A model generated the notes under the pieces. That model had not been told where the DNA came from. It searched no databases and saw only the letters and a program-made list of their open reading frames with translations. From positions 2,852,001 through 2,916,000 of the forward strand of contig OZ246966.1 of the NCBI GenBank assembly GCA_965232405.1: 64,000 bases of DNA. The letters run 5' to 3'. This document shows, piece by piece, positions 1 through 8,481 of the stretch. The stretch's first letter is position 1. The number at the start of each line of letters is the position of its first letter. The translations under genes and the position numbers were made by a program. The stretch comes from RCIO01 sp965232405. GTDB taxonomy: Bacteria > Pseudomonadota > Alphaproteobacteria > Rhizobiales > Rhizobiaceae.

Positions 1-1475
1 GGCGTGAATACGAGCGCACCAACACGGCAGTGCTCTCGGCCTATGTGCAGCCAACGGCCGAGCGCTACCTGTCGCGCCTGGCCGGCGGGCTGAAGGACCA
101 GGGGCTGAAGGGCAGCCCCTACATCATGCAGTCCAACTGCGGGGTGGATTCGCTCGAAAGTGTCTCCCGCATCCCGATCACCATGGTCGAGTCCGGGCCG
201 GCGTCCGGCTTCTGGGGCGCGGCCGAACTCGGCAAGCTGATCGGCGAACCCAACGTGCTGGCGCTCGACATCGGCGGCACCACGGCCAAGTGCTCGCTGA
301 TCCAAGACGGCCAAGTCAAGATCATGACCGACTACTGGATCGAGCGCGACCGCACCTCGGCCGGCTATCCGATCATGGTGCCAGTGGTCGATCTGGTCGA
401 GATCGGCAATGGCGGCGGCTCGATCGCCTGGGTCGACGATTTCGACAAGATGCATGTCGGCCCGCAATCCGCCGGCGCCATGCCAGGCCCGGCCGCTTAT
501 GGCCGCGGCGGCGACAATGCCACCACGACCGACGCCAATCTCTGGCTCGGCCGCATCAACCGCGACTATTTCTGCGGCGGCGAGGTGGTGGCCGACATGG
601 CAGCGGCGGAGAAGGCGATCCGCGCTGTCGGCGACAAGCTCGGGGTCGACGCCGACGAGGCAGCGCGCGGCATCATCCGCATTGCCAACTCCAACATGGT
701 CAACGCGCTCAAGCTGGTGTCGCTCAACCGTGGCCATGACCCGCGTGAATTCACCCTCGTCGCCTTTGGTGGCGGCGGCGCCATGCATGCCGTCGCTCTC
801 GGGCAGGAACTCGGCGTCAGCAAGGTCGTCGTCCCGGCGGGTGCCCCGGTCTTTTCCGCCTGGGGCATGATGATGTCGGACCTGCGGCGCGACTATTTCG
901 TCACCCGGCTCGCCGAACTGAAGCCCGGGTCCGCCGCCGTGATCGAGAACCTCTTCACCGAGACAGAGGATCGCGCCCGTCGCCAGTTCGCCGAGGAGGG
1001 CGTGGCGGCCGATAAGGTGAAGTTCCTGCGCTACGGCAAGTTCCGCTATCAGAATCAAGAGCACACGACCGAGGTGCTGCTCGACCAGGGCGCCGTCACC
1101 GACGACCGTCTCTCCGGCATTGAGGCGGCGTTCCACGAGACCTACGAGCGCGAATACACCTACCGTCTCGACGCGCCCGTGGAACTCGTCGGCATCCACC
1201 TCGTCGCCTCTGCCGAGGTCGGCAAGCTGACCATGAAGGAGCGTCCGGAGACGGATGACGAGGCCGATACCGCGCTGAAGGGCAGCCGCGAGGTCGATTA
1301 TGCGCTCGACGGCATCCACGACGCCGCGATCTATGACGGCGACAAGCTTGAGCCGGGAATGAGCTTCGCAGGCCCGGCGATCATCGAGGATTCCGGTTCG
1401 ACTGTCGTCGTTCATCCCGGCAACCGGGTGACGATCGACGGTTACGGCAACATCCACATCGAGCTGCAGGGTTGA
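1..1475 (+). CDS. Hydantoinase/oxoprolinase subunit A (HyuA), 5' end cut by window
   Basis: ATP-dependent hydantoinase/5-oxoprolinase A subunit, a cytoplasmic enzyme of the ASKHA fold that works with a HyuB partner to hydrolyse cyclic amides. The frame is open from base 3 (first codons read REYERTNTAVLSAYV), so the GTG at base 30 is internal. About 490 codons are present against about 680-700 for the family, so roughly 200 N-terminal residues lie outside. Visible hallmarks are the second nucleotide-binding motif ALDIGGTTAKCSLI, the glycine-rich GNGGGSIAW, the GPQSAGAMPGPAAYGRGG stretch and DPREFTLVAFGGGGAMHA. The hyuB at 1486 follows after 10 bases, so the two are co-transcribed and probably form one enzyme. 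The exact substrate cannot be read from sequence. Confidence 0.9.
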   Translation, partial: REYERTNTAVLSAYVQPTAERYLSRLAGGLKDQGLKGSPYIMQSNCGVDSLESVSRIPITMVESGPASGFWGAAELGKLIGEPNVLALDIGGTTAKCSLIQDGQVKIMTDYWIERDRTSAGYPIMVPVVDLVEIGNGGGSIAWVDDFDKMHVGPQSAGAMPGPAAYGRGGDNATTTDANLWLGRINRDYFCGGEVVADMAAAEKAIRAVGDKLGVDADEAARGIIRIANSNMVNALKLVSLNRGHDPREFTLVAFGGGGAMHAVALGQELGVSKVVVPAGAPVFSAWGMMMSDLRRDYFVTRLAELKPGSAAVIENLFTETEDRARRQFAEEGVAADKVKFLRYGKFRYQNQEHTTEVLLDQGAVTDDRLSGIEAAFHETYEREYTYRLDAPVELVGIHLVASAEVGKLTMKERPETDDEADTALKGSREVDYALDGIHDAAIYDGDKLEPGMSFAGPAIIEDSGSTVVVHPGNRVTIDGYGNIHIELQG

Positions 1476-1485
1476 GGTGCACACA

Positions 1486-3150
1486 ATGAGCAAGGCAAAC
1501 AACGACCCGATCACTCTCGAGATCATTCAGAACTCGCTCCAGGCGACGGCGGACGAGATGTTCGCCGCGATGCGCAAGGCGGCGATGAGTTCGATCATCT
1601 ATGAGGTGCTCGACATGGGCACTGGCATTATGAACGCCAAGGGCCAGCTCGCCAGCTCGGGCGCCGGCATCCCTGCCTTCATTGGTGTGCTCGATAAGGC
1701 AGTGAAGGTGATCGTCCAGAATTTCGACAAGCCCGGCGACGTCGAGCCGGGCGACGTCTTCGTCACCAATGACCCATATCACGGCGGCGTCACCCATCTG
1801 AACGACATCGTCGTCGCGATGCCTGTCTTCGCCGGCGGGCGCATCATCGCCTGGACCGCCAACATCGCCCACAATTCCGATATCGGCGGCATGGCGCCCG
1901 GGTCCCTCTCGGGCGAGGCGACCGAAATCTTTCAGGAGGGGCTGCGGCTGCCGGCCGTGAAGCTGATCTCGAAGGGCGAGCCGATCAAGCCTGTATTCGA
2001 GATCATGAAGGTGAACTCGCGCATGCCGGACTTCCTTGAAGGGGACGTCTGGGCGGCGATCGCCTCGGCGCGCATCGGTGCGAAGCGGCTCTCCGAACTT
2101 GCCGAGAAATACGGCGTCGAGACCTTTGAGCAGGCGATGGCCTCGTTCATGGATTTCGGCGAGCAGGTCTCGCTGGCCGAACTTGCAAAGCTGCCGCATG
2201 GCACGTTCGAACTGTCGGAGGAGCAGGACGACGGGCGCATCTACAACGTGAAGATCACCATCTCCGACAAGGAGTTCGTTGTCGATCTTTCCGACAATCC
2301 CGACCAGGATGTGGGGCCGACCAACACCAGCCGCGACGGCGTGATGGTCTGCGCGCAGATGATCTTCAAGTCGCTGACCGATCCCTATTCGCCCTGCAAC
2401 GAGGGCTCGTTCCGGCCGATCAGACTCGAGACGCGCGAGGGTTCCGTATTCCACGCAAAGGAGCCGGCGCCGATCGGTTTCTATTTCGAGACAGAAGTGA
2501 GGGTCTATGATTTGATGTGGCGGTGCCTGGCCCAGCACGTGCCCGAACGGCTGGCGGCCGGCCACTTCTCCTCCATCTGTGGCACCTTTATCGGCGGCAC
2601 GCACCCTGACACCGGCCGCCACTACACCATCATCGAGCCGCAGCTCGGCGGCTGGGGCGCAAGCTACGGGCGCGACGGCAACAGCGCCATCTTCTCCGGT
2701 TTCCACGGCGAGACCTTCAACACGCCGGCCGAGATTTCGGAGGCGCGCAACGGGCTGTTCGTCGACCGCATGGAGCTCAACACGACGCCCGGCGGCGAAG
2801 GCAAATGGACCGGCGGCCACGGCATCCGGCTCGACTACCGCATCCGGGTCGACGGCTCGTTTCTGACCGCCGGCTACACGCGCTCGCGCATCCTCCCCTG
2901 GCCGCTCGACGGCGGCCTGGAAGGCTCGCCCAACTATGTCGAGGTGCTGCGCCGCGAGGGCGGCAGCGAGCGCTATGCTTTTGTCTCCGGCCTGACCGTG
3001 AACAAGGACGACGTGATCCGCGTCGTCACCGGTGCGGGGGGCGGCATCGGCGACCCGAAAGAGCGCGACCCCGAGGCGGTGCGGGATGACGTCCGTAACG
3101 GCTTCACCGCACCCGATCGTGCCCGCGAGGTGTACGGCTTTACCGACTGA
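1486..3150 (+). CDS. Hydantoinase subunit B (HyuB), copy 1
   Basis: B subunit of a HyuA/HyuB-type ATP-dependent cyclic amidohydrolase, 554 residues, within the usual family size. It shows the family signatures GDVFVTNDPYHGGVTHLNDIV, IAHNSDIGGMAPGSLSGE and the C-terminal glycine-rich GAGGGIGDP. I choose the ATG at 1486 over the in-frame GTG at 1477 because a GAGGTG ribosome site (1474-1479) lies 6 bases ahead of it and overlaps the end of hyuA. It is the first of three hyuB genes in this window. HyuB1 and HyuB2 share the GTGI...SSGAGIP and VTHLNDIV forms and look closer to each other than to HyuB3 (13621). Confidence 0.92.
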   Translation: MSKANNDPITLEIIQNSLQATADEMFAAMRKAAMSSIIYEVLDMGTGIMNAKGQLASSGAGIPAFIGVLDKAVKVIVQNFDKPGDVEPGDVFVTNDPYHGGVTHLNDIVVAMPVFAGGRIIAWTANIAHNSDIGGMAPGSLSGEATEIFQEGLRLPAVKLISKGEPIKPVFEIMKVNSRMPDFLEGDVWAAIASARIGAKRLSELAEKYGVETFEQAMASFMDFGEQVSLAELAKLPHGTFELSEEQDDGRIYNVKITISDKEFVVDLSDNPDQDVGPTNTSRDGVMVCAQMIFKSLTDPYSPCNEGSFRPIRLETREGSVFHAKEPAPIGFYFETEVRVYDLMWRCLAQHVPERLAAGHFSSICGTFIGGTHPDTGRHYTIIEPQLGGWGASYGRDGNSAIFSGFHGETFNTPAEISEARNGLFVDRMELNTTPGGEGKWTGGHGIRLDYRIRVDGSFLTAGYTRSRILPWPLDGGLEGSPNYVEVLRREGGSERYAFVSGLTVNKDDVIRVVTGAGGGIGDPKERDPEAVRDDVRNGFTAPDRAREVYGFTD

Positions 3151-3189
3151 ACCGAGCAATCCTTACTGCAACTACGAAAGGAACACACG

Positions 3190-4002
3190 ATGGCAAGCGA
3201 AAAGCCGCTCAAGATCATGTATCTCAGCCCAGTCGCCCACACCGGCGGCTACGATCCCGTGTTTGCGCAGATGGCACGAGATCACAAGATGCCGGGCACC
3301 GAAGTCCACATAACCTCGCTGCCAGCCGAGGAAGGCGGCTTCACCCATATCGAGTACCGCTCCTACGAGGCGATCGTGACCCGCGGCATCATCCGCGCGA
3401 CGCGTGCCGCAGCCCGTGATGGCTTCGACGCGCTGGCCATCGGCTGCTTCTACGACACCGCGTTGCACGACGCGCGCGAGGTGTCGGAGGGCATGATTGT
3501 GACGGCGCCCTGCGTCGCCTCCTGCGAGATCGCTGCCAGCCTGTCGAACCGCTTCGGCATCATCGTCGGCCGCCGCAAATGGGTGCACCAGATGGGCGCG
3601 ACGGTACGCGAGCACGGCCACGAGCACCGTCTGTCCGGGTTCTATCATGTCGAACTCGGCGTGAACGACTTCCAGAAGGACCACGCCGAGACCGAGCGGC
3701 GGCTGCTGGAGGCGGGCCGCAAGGCGGTCGAGGAGGACTATGCCGAGGCACTGATCCTCGGCTGCACCATGGAGGTAGGGTTCTACAAGGAGGTCGAGGA
3801 GAAGCTCGGCGTGCCGGTGATCGATCCATCGATCGCGGCGCTGAAGCGGGCCGAATACGCCGCCGTGCTCAAGCGCCAGTGCGGCTGGAAGCCGAGCCGC
3901 AAATGGTCGAGCGAAGCGCCGACCGAAGAGGAGATCGCCCGCTTTGGCCAGTTCGACACCAACCGCCCCTTCGGCAGCCGAATCGTCGTCGAGGCGGCCT
4001 AG
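3190..4002 (+). CDS. Asp/Glu/hydantoin racemase family protein
   Basis: Cofactor-independent two-cysteine racemase family (Asp/Glu racemase, hydantoin racemase), 270 residues, cytoplasmic. The two catalytic cysteines expected for the family are visible as Cys86 in AIGCFYDTA and Cys192 in ILGCTMEVG, so it should be active. A good ribosome site (AAAGGAAC) precedes the ATG. Its place behind hyuAB suggests that it racemises a hydantoin, so that both enantiomers can be opened, but allantoin racemase or another member of the superfamily is possible. The substrate is inferred from context only. Confidence 0.85.
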   Translation: MASEKPLKIMYLSPVAHTGGYDPVFAQMARDHKMPGTEVHITSLPAEEGGFTHIEYRSYEAIVTRGIIRATRAAARDGFDALAIGCFYDTALHDAREVSEGMIVTAPCVASCEIAASLSNRFGIIVGRRKWVHQMGATVREHGHEHRLSGFYHVELGVNDFQKDHAETERRLLEAGRKAVEEDYAEALILGCTMEVGFYKEVEEKLGVPVIDPSIAALKRAEYAAVLKRQCGWKPSRKWSSEAPTEEEIARFGQFDTNRPFGSRIVVEAA

Positions 4003-4102
4003 CGCATGTCTCCCGAAAGCGGGAACCGCTTTCGGCATGAAGACAGGCGCAAGAACAAGCACCTGAAGCGCGGGCGAATCTGACGATCGCGATGCGCTTT
4101 GG
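4003..4102. repeat. RIME-like intergenic element with two palindromes
   Basis: Directly after the racemase stop lies a perfect 10-base inverted repeat, CCGAAAGCGG (4013-4022) and CCGCTTTCGG (4026-4035), inside an outer TGTCT/AGACA pair (4007-4011, 4041-4045). A second, looser palindrome follows with AAGCGC (4066-4071) and GCGCTT (4094-4099). A strong CCGAAA-type hairpin followed by a GCGC-type hairpin within about 100 bases is the layout of the Rhizobium intergenic mosaic element RIME1. It sits between two same-strand genes and could act as an mRNA stabiliser or attenuator. The family name is from memory. Confidence 0.7.
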
Positions 4103-4183
4103 GTGACGACGCTCTGCGCCACTCGAGAAGCACACCGGCGGAGCCGCGGCTCCGCGCGAACTTAAAGAAAACGAGGATTCTCC

Positions 4184-5284
4184 ATGTTGCAGCTCACGGT
4201 CGAACGCTTTTCACGTCTGCGCGGCAAGATGCACGAGACCGGTACCGGCCTCCTGGCGGTCGCGCCCGGCTCGCATATGGACTGGCTGCTGGGCTTCCAC
4301 CCGCACCCCGACGAGCGGCCCTGCCTGCTGCTCGTCGGGGAGGCCAGCGAGGCCTTTCTGATGCCGGTGCTGAACGCCGAGGGCACGCGCGAATCGACCG
4401 ACATCCGCTTCTTCACCTGGGCCGACGCCGAGGGACCGGAGGCGGCGCTGGCTGCGGCATTGCAGGACATCGGTGCGACGGGCGTCGCCAAGGTGGCGCT
4501 GGACGAGACCATGCGCGCCGACTTCGCGCTGCTGCTGCTCGGCATGCTGCCCGAGGCGAAACACGCCTTCACCGCAGAGACGCTCGGCGCCCTGCGCATG
4601 AGGAAGGACGAAACCGAATTCGCCAAGCTCAAGATGAACGCTGGCATCGCCGACCGCGCCATGCAGAAGGCCTTCGGCGCTCTCCGGCCCGGCATGAGCG
4701 AGCGCGAACTGGCGACCGTCATCAGTGACCATTTTGCGTCCGAGGGAGCGGCTACCCTTTTCACCATCGTCGGCGGCGGGGCCAACGGCGCCTTCCCGCA
4801 TCATCAGTCCGGTGCGCGCAAACTGGCCGTTGGCGACGCGGTGGTCATGGATATCGGCGCACGAAAGGATGGATTCCCCAGCGACATCACCCGCATGGCG
4901 GTGGTCGGGCGCCCGCCGGAGGGATATGAGGACGTCCATGCGGTCGTGGAGCGCGCGGTGCAGGCTGCAATGCAGGCGGCGCGGCCTGGTGTGAAGGCGC
5001 GCGAGGTCGATGCTGCCGCCAGAGGCGTGATCGCGGACGCCGGCTACGGCGACTATTTCGTTCACCGCACCGGCCACGGCCTCGGCATCGACGGCCACGA
5101 GCCGCCCTACATCACGGCAACATCAGAAACGGCGCTGGAAGAGGGCATGGTGTTCTCGATCGAACCCGGCATCTACCTGCCGGGCCGCTTCGGCATCAGG
5201 CTGGAGGAAATCGTCATCCTCCGTGCCGACGGACCGGAGATTTTCTCCGCACTCCCCCGCGACCTTCATGTCGCAAGCGCCTGA
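4184..5284 (+). CDS. M24 family metallopeptidase (Xaa-Pro peptidase/creatinase fold)
   Basis: A 366-residue protein with an N-terminal creatinase-like domain (about 1-130) and a C-terminal pita-bread M24 domain. All five dinuclear-metal ligands are present: Asp223 (VMDIGA), Asp234 (SDITRM), His298 (RTGHGLG), Glu327 (SIEPG) and Glu341 (RLEEIV). Members cleave Xaa-Pro bonds or related C-N bonds, as in creatinase. AGGA eight bases ahead supports the ATG. In this cluster a plausible job is to cleave the linear product of the HyuAB reaction. Creatinase, DMSP lyase DddP and prolidase cannot be separated by eye. Confidence 0.88.
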   Translation: MLQLTVERFSRLRGKMHETGTGLLAVAPGSHMDWLLGFHPHPDERPCLLLVGEASEAFLMPVLNAEGTRESTDIRFFTWADAEGPEAALAAALQDIGATGVAKVALDETMRADFALLLLGMLPEAKHAFTAETLGALRMRKDETEFAKLKMNAGIADRAMQKAFGALRPGMSERELATVISDHFASEGAATLFTIVGGGANGAFPHHQSGARKLAVGDAVVMDIGARKDGFPSDITRMAVVGRPPEGYEDVHAVVERAVQAAMQAARPGVKAREVDAAARGVIADAGYGDYFVHRTGHGLGIDGHEPPYITATSETALEEGMVFSIEPGIYLPGRFGIRLEEIVILRADGPEIFSALPRDLHVASA

Positions 5285-5317
5285 ACGGCCTTCGGATCGA
5301 ACAGCGAAAGGAAGCAG

Positions 5318-6316
5318 ATGCCTCGCGCGTGGCATATTCACGACTACTCCGGTTATCAGGGCCTTGTCCTGGAGGAGGAGCCGCTTGAGGAACCCGGTGA
5401 AGGAGAGGTTCGGCTGCGGGTCGAAGCATTCGCCCTCAACTGGGGCGATATGGACCTGATGAAGGACAACTACTCCTTCTCGTTCCGTCGCTTTCCTGCC
5501 CGCATCGGTATCGAAGCGGCCGGTGTGATCGACGCCGTAGGGCCGGGGGTCGAAGAGTATGCCGTAGGCGAACGCGTCTCGACACTTCCCTATTTCTACT
5601 ACGAGCGCGGCGCCAGCACGGAATCGCTGGTCATAGACACGCGCTATGTCGCCAAGGTGCCGCCCAATCTCTCCCCGGTCGAATGCGCCGCGATCTGGAT
5701 GCAGTATCTGACGGCCTACTTCCCGCTGACGGAAGTATCGAAGGTGGGGCCGCACAGCCATGTGCTGGCAACCGCCGCGACCAGCACGGCCGGGGCGGCT
5801 GCACTCGAGATCGGGCGACAACTCGGCGCCACTATGATCGGTACCACCCGCTTCGCGGAGAACGAGGACTATCTCCGGGAAATGGGCGCCGACCATGTCA
5901 TCGTTCCCGGGCGCGACGATGTTGCGGCCACGATTGAACGTGTCACGGACGGCAGGGGCATTGATGTGGCATTCGATCCGGTGGGGGCCGGACTGATCGA
6001 CAAATACAGCCCCGCCCTCGCGCGGGATGCGCGAATCTACTTCTACGGTACCCTCGACAAGGTCTGGCCTGCCTTGCCCTTCGTCGACATGTTCCAGAAG
6101 AACGCGGTGTTTCAGCCCTACTCTGTGTTTAACTATGTCGAGGACCCGGAGATGTGTCAGCGCGGTAAGGCCTTCATCTATGACATGTTGGAACAGGGCT
6201 GCATCCGCCCCCAGATCGACCATGTCTACCCGATGGAGCAATATATCGAGGCCTGGGACTACCTCAGCCAGCCGCGCAAATCGCACGGCAAGGTGGTGAT
6301 CGAGACGGGCCTGTGA
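5318..6316 (+). CDS. Medium-chain zinc-type alcohol dehydrogenase/quinone oxidoreductase
   Basis: A 332-residue NAD(P)H-dependent oxidoreductase of the medium-chain reductase superfamily. The GroES-like N-terminal domain reads FALNWGDMDLMKDNYSF ... IGIEAAGVIDAVG and the Rossmann part reads VLATAATSTAGAAALEIGRQLGA. The usual catalytic-zinc Cys and the structural-zinc cysteine cluster are not evident, which favours the quinone oxidoreductase/crotonyl-CoA reductase-like branch over classical zinc alcohol dehydrogenases. The ribosome site is AAAGGAAG. It lies between the M24 peptidase and hyuB2 with short gaps, so it is probably in the same operon. The role is unknown. Confidence 0.82.
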   Translation: MPRAWHIHDYSGYQGLVLEEEPLEEPGEGEVRLRVEAFALNWGDMDLMKDNYSFSFRRFPARIGIEAAGVIDAVGPGVEEYAVGERVSTLPYFYYERGASTESLVIDTRYVAKVPPNLSPVECAAIWMQYLTAYFPLTEVSKVGPHSHVLATAATSTAGAAALEIGRQLGATMIGTTRFAENEDYLREMGADHVIVPGRDDVAATIERVTDGRGIDVAFDPVGAGLIDKYSPALARDARIYFYGTLDKVWPALPFVDMFQKNAVFQPYSVFNYVEDPEMCQRGKAFIYDMLEQGCIRPQIDHVYPMEQYIEAWDYLSQPRKSHGKVVIETGL

Positions 6317-6326
6317 GGCGCATATC

Positions 6327-7904
6327 GTGACCAAGCCCGCCACTGCCGACGATCCGATTACAGCCGCCGTGATCCAGGCGAGCCTGGTGGCCGCCGCCGA
6401 CGAGATGTTCGCGGTTCTGAAGAAGACGGCAATGAGTCCAATCATCTACGAAGTGCTGGATGTCGGCACCGGCATCACCGACGCAGACGGTGAACTGGTG
6501 AGTTCGGGCGCCGGTATCCCGACCTTCGTCGGGGTCCTCGACAAGGCCGTCAAGCGTATCATCGAACTCAACGGGCGCGAGGCGATCTGCGACGGCGACC
6601 TTTTCGTCACCAACGATCCCTATTTCGGCGGTGTCACGCATCTCAACGACGTGGTCATCGCAATGCCGGTATTCGCGCGTGGCGCACTCGTTGCGTGGAC
6701 GGCTTCGATCGCGCATTGGAACGATGTCGGAGGCCGCACGCCGGGTTCGATGGCCGTCGATGTTTCGGAGATATTCCAGGAGGGCCTGCGCCTGCCCGCC
6801 GTCCGGCTGTTTGCCGGCGGCGAGCCGATCAACCCAGTCTTCGACATAATCGCCGCCAATTCCCGTTTGCCGGATTTCGTGCGTGGCGATCTGTGGGCGC
6901 AGGTGGCTGCAAGCCGCAAGGCAGAAAGCCGTGTCCGCCAAATTGTCGAGACCTACGGACTTGCAGCGTACCGCCACGCACTGGCGGCACTGTTCGCGGA
7001 AGGTGAGCGGCGTGCCCGCGCCGGCCTCTCCGCACTCCCCGCTGGGTCATATGAAGTCGTGGAAGAGCAGGACGACGGCGCGCTGTGGAGGGCCACGATC
7101 ACTGTCTCGGCAGAGCGCTTCATCGTCGATCTCACCGGAAACCCGAAGCAACGCGCCGCCCCCTACAATACGAGCCGCGACGGCGCGGTTATTTCCGCCC
7201 AGATGATCTTCAAGACGCTCACTGACCCAACCCTGTTCGCAAACGGTGGCTCGTTTCACGCACTAGAGGTGATCACGGAACCCGGCACCGTGTTCCATGC
7301 GACGGGCACGGCTCCGCACGGCTACTATTTCGAAACGCGCATACGGCTGTTCGACATGCTCTGGCGCTGCATGGCGCAGGCCGTACCGGAGCGGCTGCCG
7401 GCCGGACATTTCGCCTCGATCTGCGGTACCGTGATCGCCGGCAATCACCCCGATACCGGCCGCCGGTTTACAATGGTGGAACCCCAGATGGGCGGTTGGG
7501 GCGCGACAGCCAGTCGCGATGGGCTGGACGCCATGTACTCGGCCAGTCACGGCGAGACATTCAACTGCCCGATCGAGATCTGCGAGGCGCGGTACGGCAT
7601 CGATGTCGGCTACAAGAGGCTCAACGAGACCGGCGAGGGCGCGGGCCGGCATTCCGGCGGCAAAGGACTGGAGTTGAGCTACCGCATGCGTGCGCCGGCC
7701 GTGCTGTCGGCCGGCTACAGCCGCAACCGCCAGCCGGCGTGGGGGCTCCAGGGCGGTTCCAATGGCGGCACCAACGGCTTGGCGGTCATCGGGGCGGATG
7801 GCAGGCGCCAGGACTATGCCTTTGCCTCCGGAGTGAAACTGGACGCTGGAGATGAGGTTCAGATCCATACCGCAAATGGTGGCGGTTGGGGCGGGCCAAG
7901 GTAG
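6327..7904 (+). CDS. Hydantoinase subunit B (HyuB), copy 2
   Basis: A 525-residue HyuB with the motifs GDLFVTNDPYFGGVTHLNDVV, WTASIAHWNDVGGRTPGSM and a C-terminal HTANGGGWGGP. The GTG start is supported by GAGG (6315-6318) eight bases upstream, overlapping the stop of the preceding oxidoreductase. It resembles copy 1 closely, including INPVFDII against IKPVFEIM. No hyuA lies beside it, so it either shares the HyuA encoded at the left edge of the window or gives an alternative HyuA/HyuB pairing with different specificity. It ends the rightward operon and converges on the GAF gene. Confidence 0.9.
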   Translation: MTKPATADDPITAAVIQASLVAAADEMFAVLKKTAMSPIIYEVLDVGTGITDADGELVSSGAGIPTFVGVLDKAVKRIIELNGREAICDGDLFVTNDPYFGGVTHLNDVVIAMPVFARGALVAWTASIAHWNDVGGRTPGSMAVDVSEIFQEGLRLPAVRLFAGGEPINPVFDIIAANSRLPDFVRGDLWAQVAASRKAESRVRQIVETYGLAAYRHALAALFAEGERRARAGLSALPAGSYEVVEEQDDGALWRATITVSAERFIVDLTGNPKQRAAPYNTSRDGAVISAQMIFKTLTDPTLFANGGSFHALEVITEPGTVFHATGTAPHGYYFETRIRLFDMLWRCMAQAVPERLPAGHFASICGTVIAGNHPDTGRRFTMVEPQMGGWGATASRDGLDAMYSASHGETFNCPIEICEARYGIDVGYKRLNETGEGAGRHSGGKGLELSYRMRAPAVLSAGYSRNRQPAWGLQGGSNGGTNGLAVIGADGRRQDYAFASGVKLDAGDEVQIHTANGGGWGGPR

Positions 7905-7971
7905 AAACCTGTCGGCGCCGTTCCACGTGACGGGGCAACAAGCCAGCTGTGATCCTGACGACTGCTCTGCG

Positions 7972-8478
7972 TTACGTCTGCCAATGTCGGGCCGTGCGCT
8001 GCTGTGCTGAAACCAGGATTGCCAACGCGACAATCGGCGTTTCCGCGCGCAGAAAGTGCAATGTGTCTCCGGCGAACCGGTCCCGGGTCGACATCAGGTT
8101 CATGATGCCCAGTACCTGTCCGTCGGCAATGACGGGCAGGTTAGCCAGCGACTCGTACTGCATCGGCGATTGATCGGCGAAATCGGGCAACCAGCCTGCG
8201 ATCTCGTTTCCATTGTTGGCCACCACTGGCTGCTTGCTGATGAACAACTGCCGGAACCACGCGGTATCCTCGACCTTGTCGGCTTCACCCAGCGGATAAT
8301 CCGTCTCGTTGGACGAGTAGATGCGCACAAGCCGCGTCCCGCGATCGTTTGGGACGAGGACCGTGAGCAATGCGTCACCAAGGAGGGAACCCGCACGCCT
8401 GGTGATGAGATCGAAGAGTGAATCGGCGCCGCCGCGCAGCGCTTGCCACATCTCGGCCGGCATAGGTTCCACGCACAC
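7972..8478 (-). CDS. Stand-alone GAF domain protein
   Basis: A 168-residue protein that consists of little more than one GAF domain (residues about 15-155: LLTVLVPNDRGTRLVRIYSS, NLPVIADGQVLGIMNLMS). GAF domains bind small ligands, but no output domain (HTH, kinase or cyclase) is attached. The GTG start at 8478 is favoured because GGAGG (8486-8490, complement) lies seven bases upstream. It is third in the leftward operon after the GntR regulator and M24 peptidase, with stop and start almost touching. It might sense the operon substrate or carry it to the enzymes. The three cysteines of free methionine sulfoxide reductase are absent. Confidence 0.8.
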   Translation of the reverse strand: MCVEPMPAEMWQALRGGADSLFDLITRRAGSLLGDALLTVLVPNDRGTRLVRIYSSNETDYPLGEADKVEDTAWFRQLFISKQPVVANNGNEIAGWLPDFADQSPMQYESLANLPVIADGQVLGIMNLMSTRDRFAGDTLHFLRAETPIVALAILVSAQQRTARHWQT

Positions 8479-8481
8479 CGC

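Noticed and set aside
1381..3159. A 592-codon open frame on the minus strand across hyuB copy 1
   Set aside because: It is the high-GC antisense shadow of hyuB: low-complexity, rich in Arg/Gly/Asp/His, no family likeness and no ribosome site.
7972..8478. GAF protein as free methionine-(R)-sulfoxide reductase
   Set aside because: The only cysteine is residue 2, whereas that enzyme needs three conserved cysteines in the GAF pocket.
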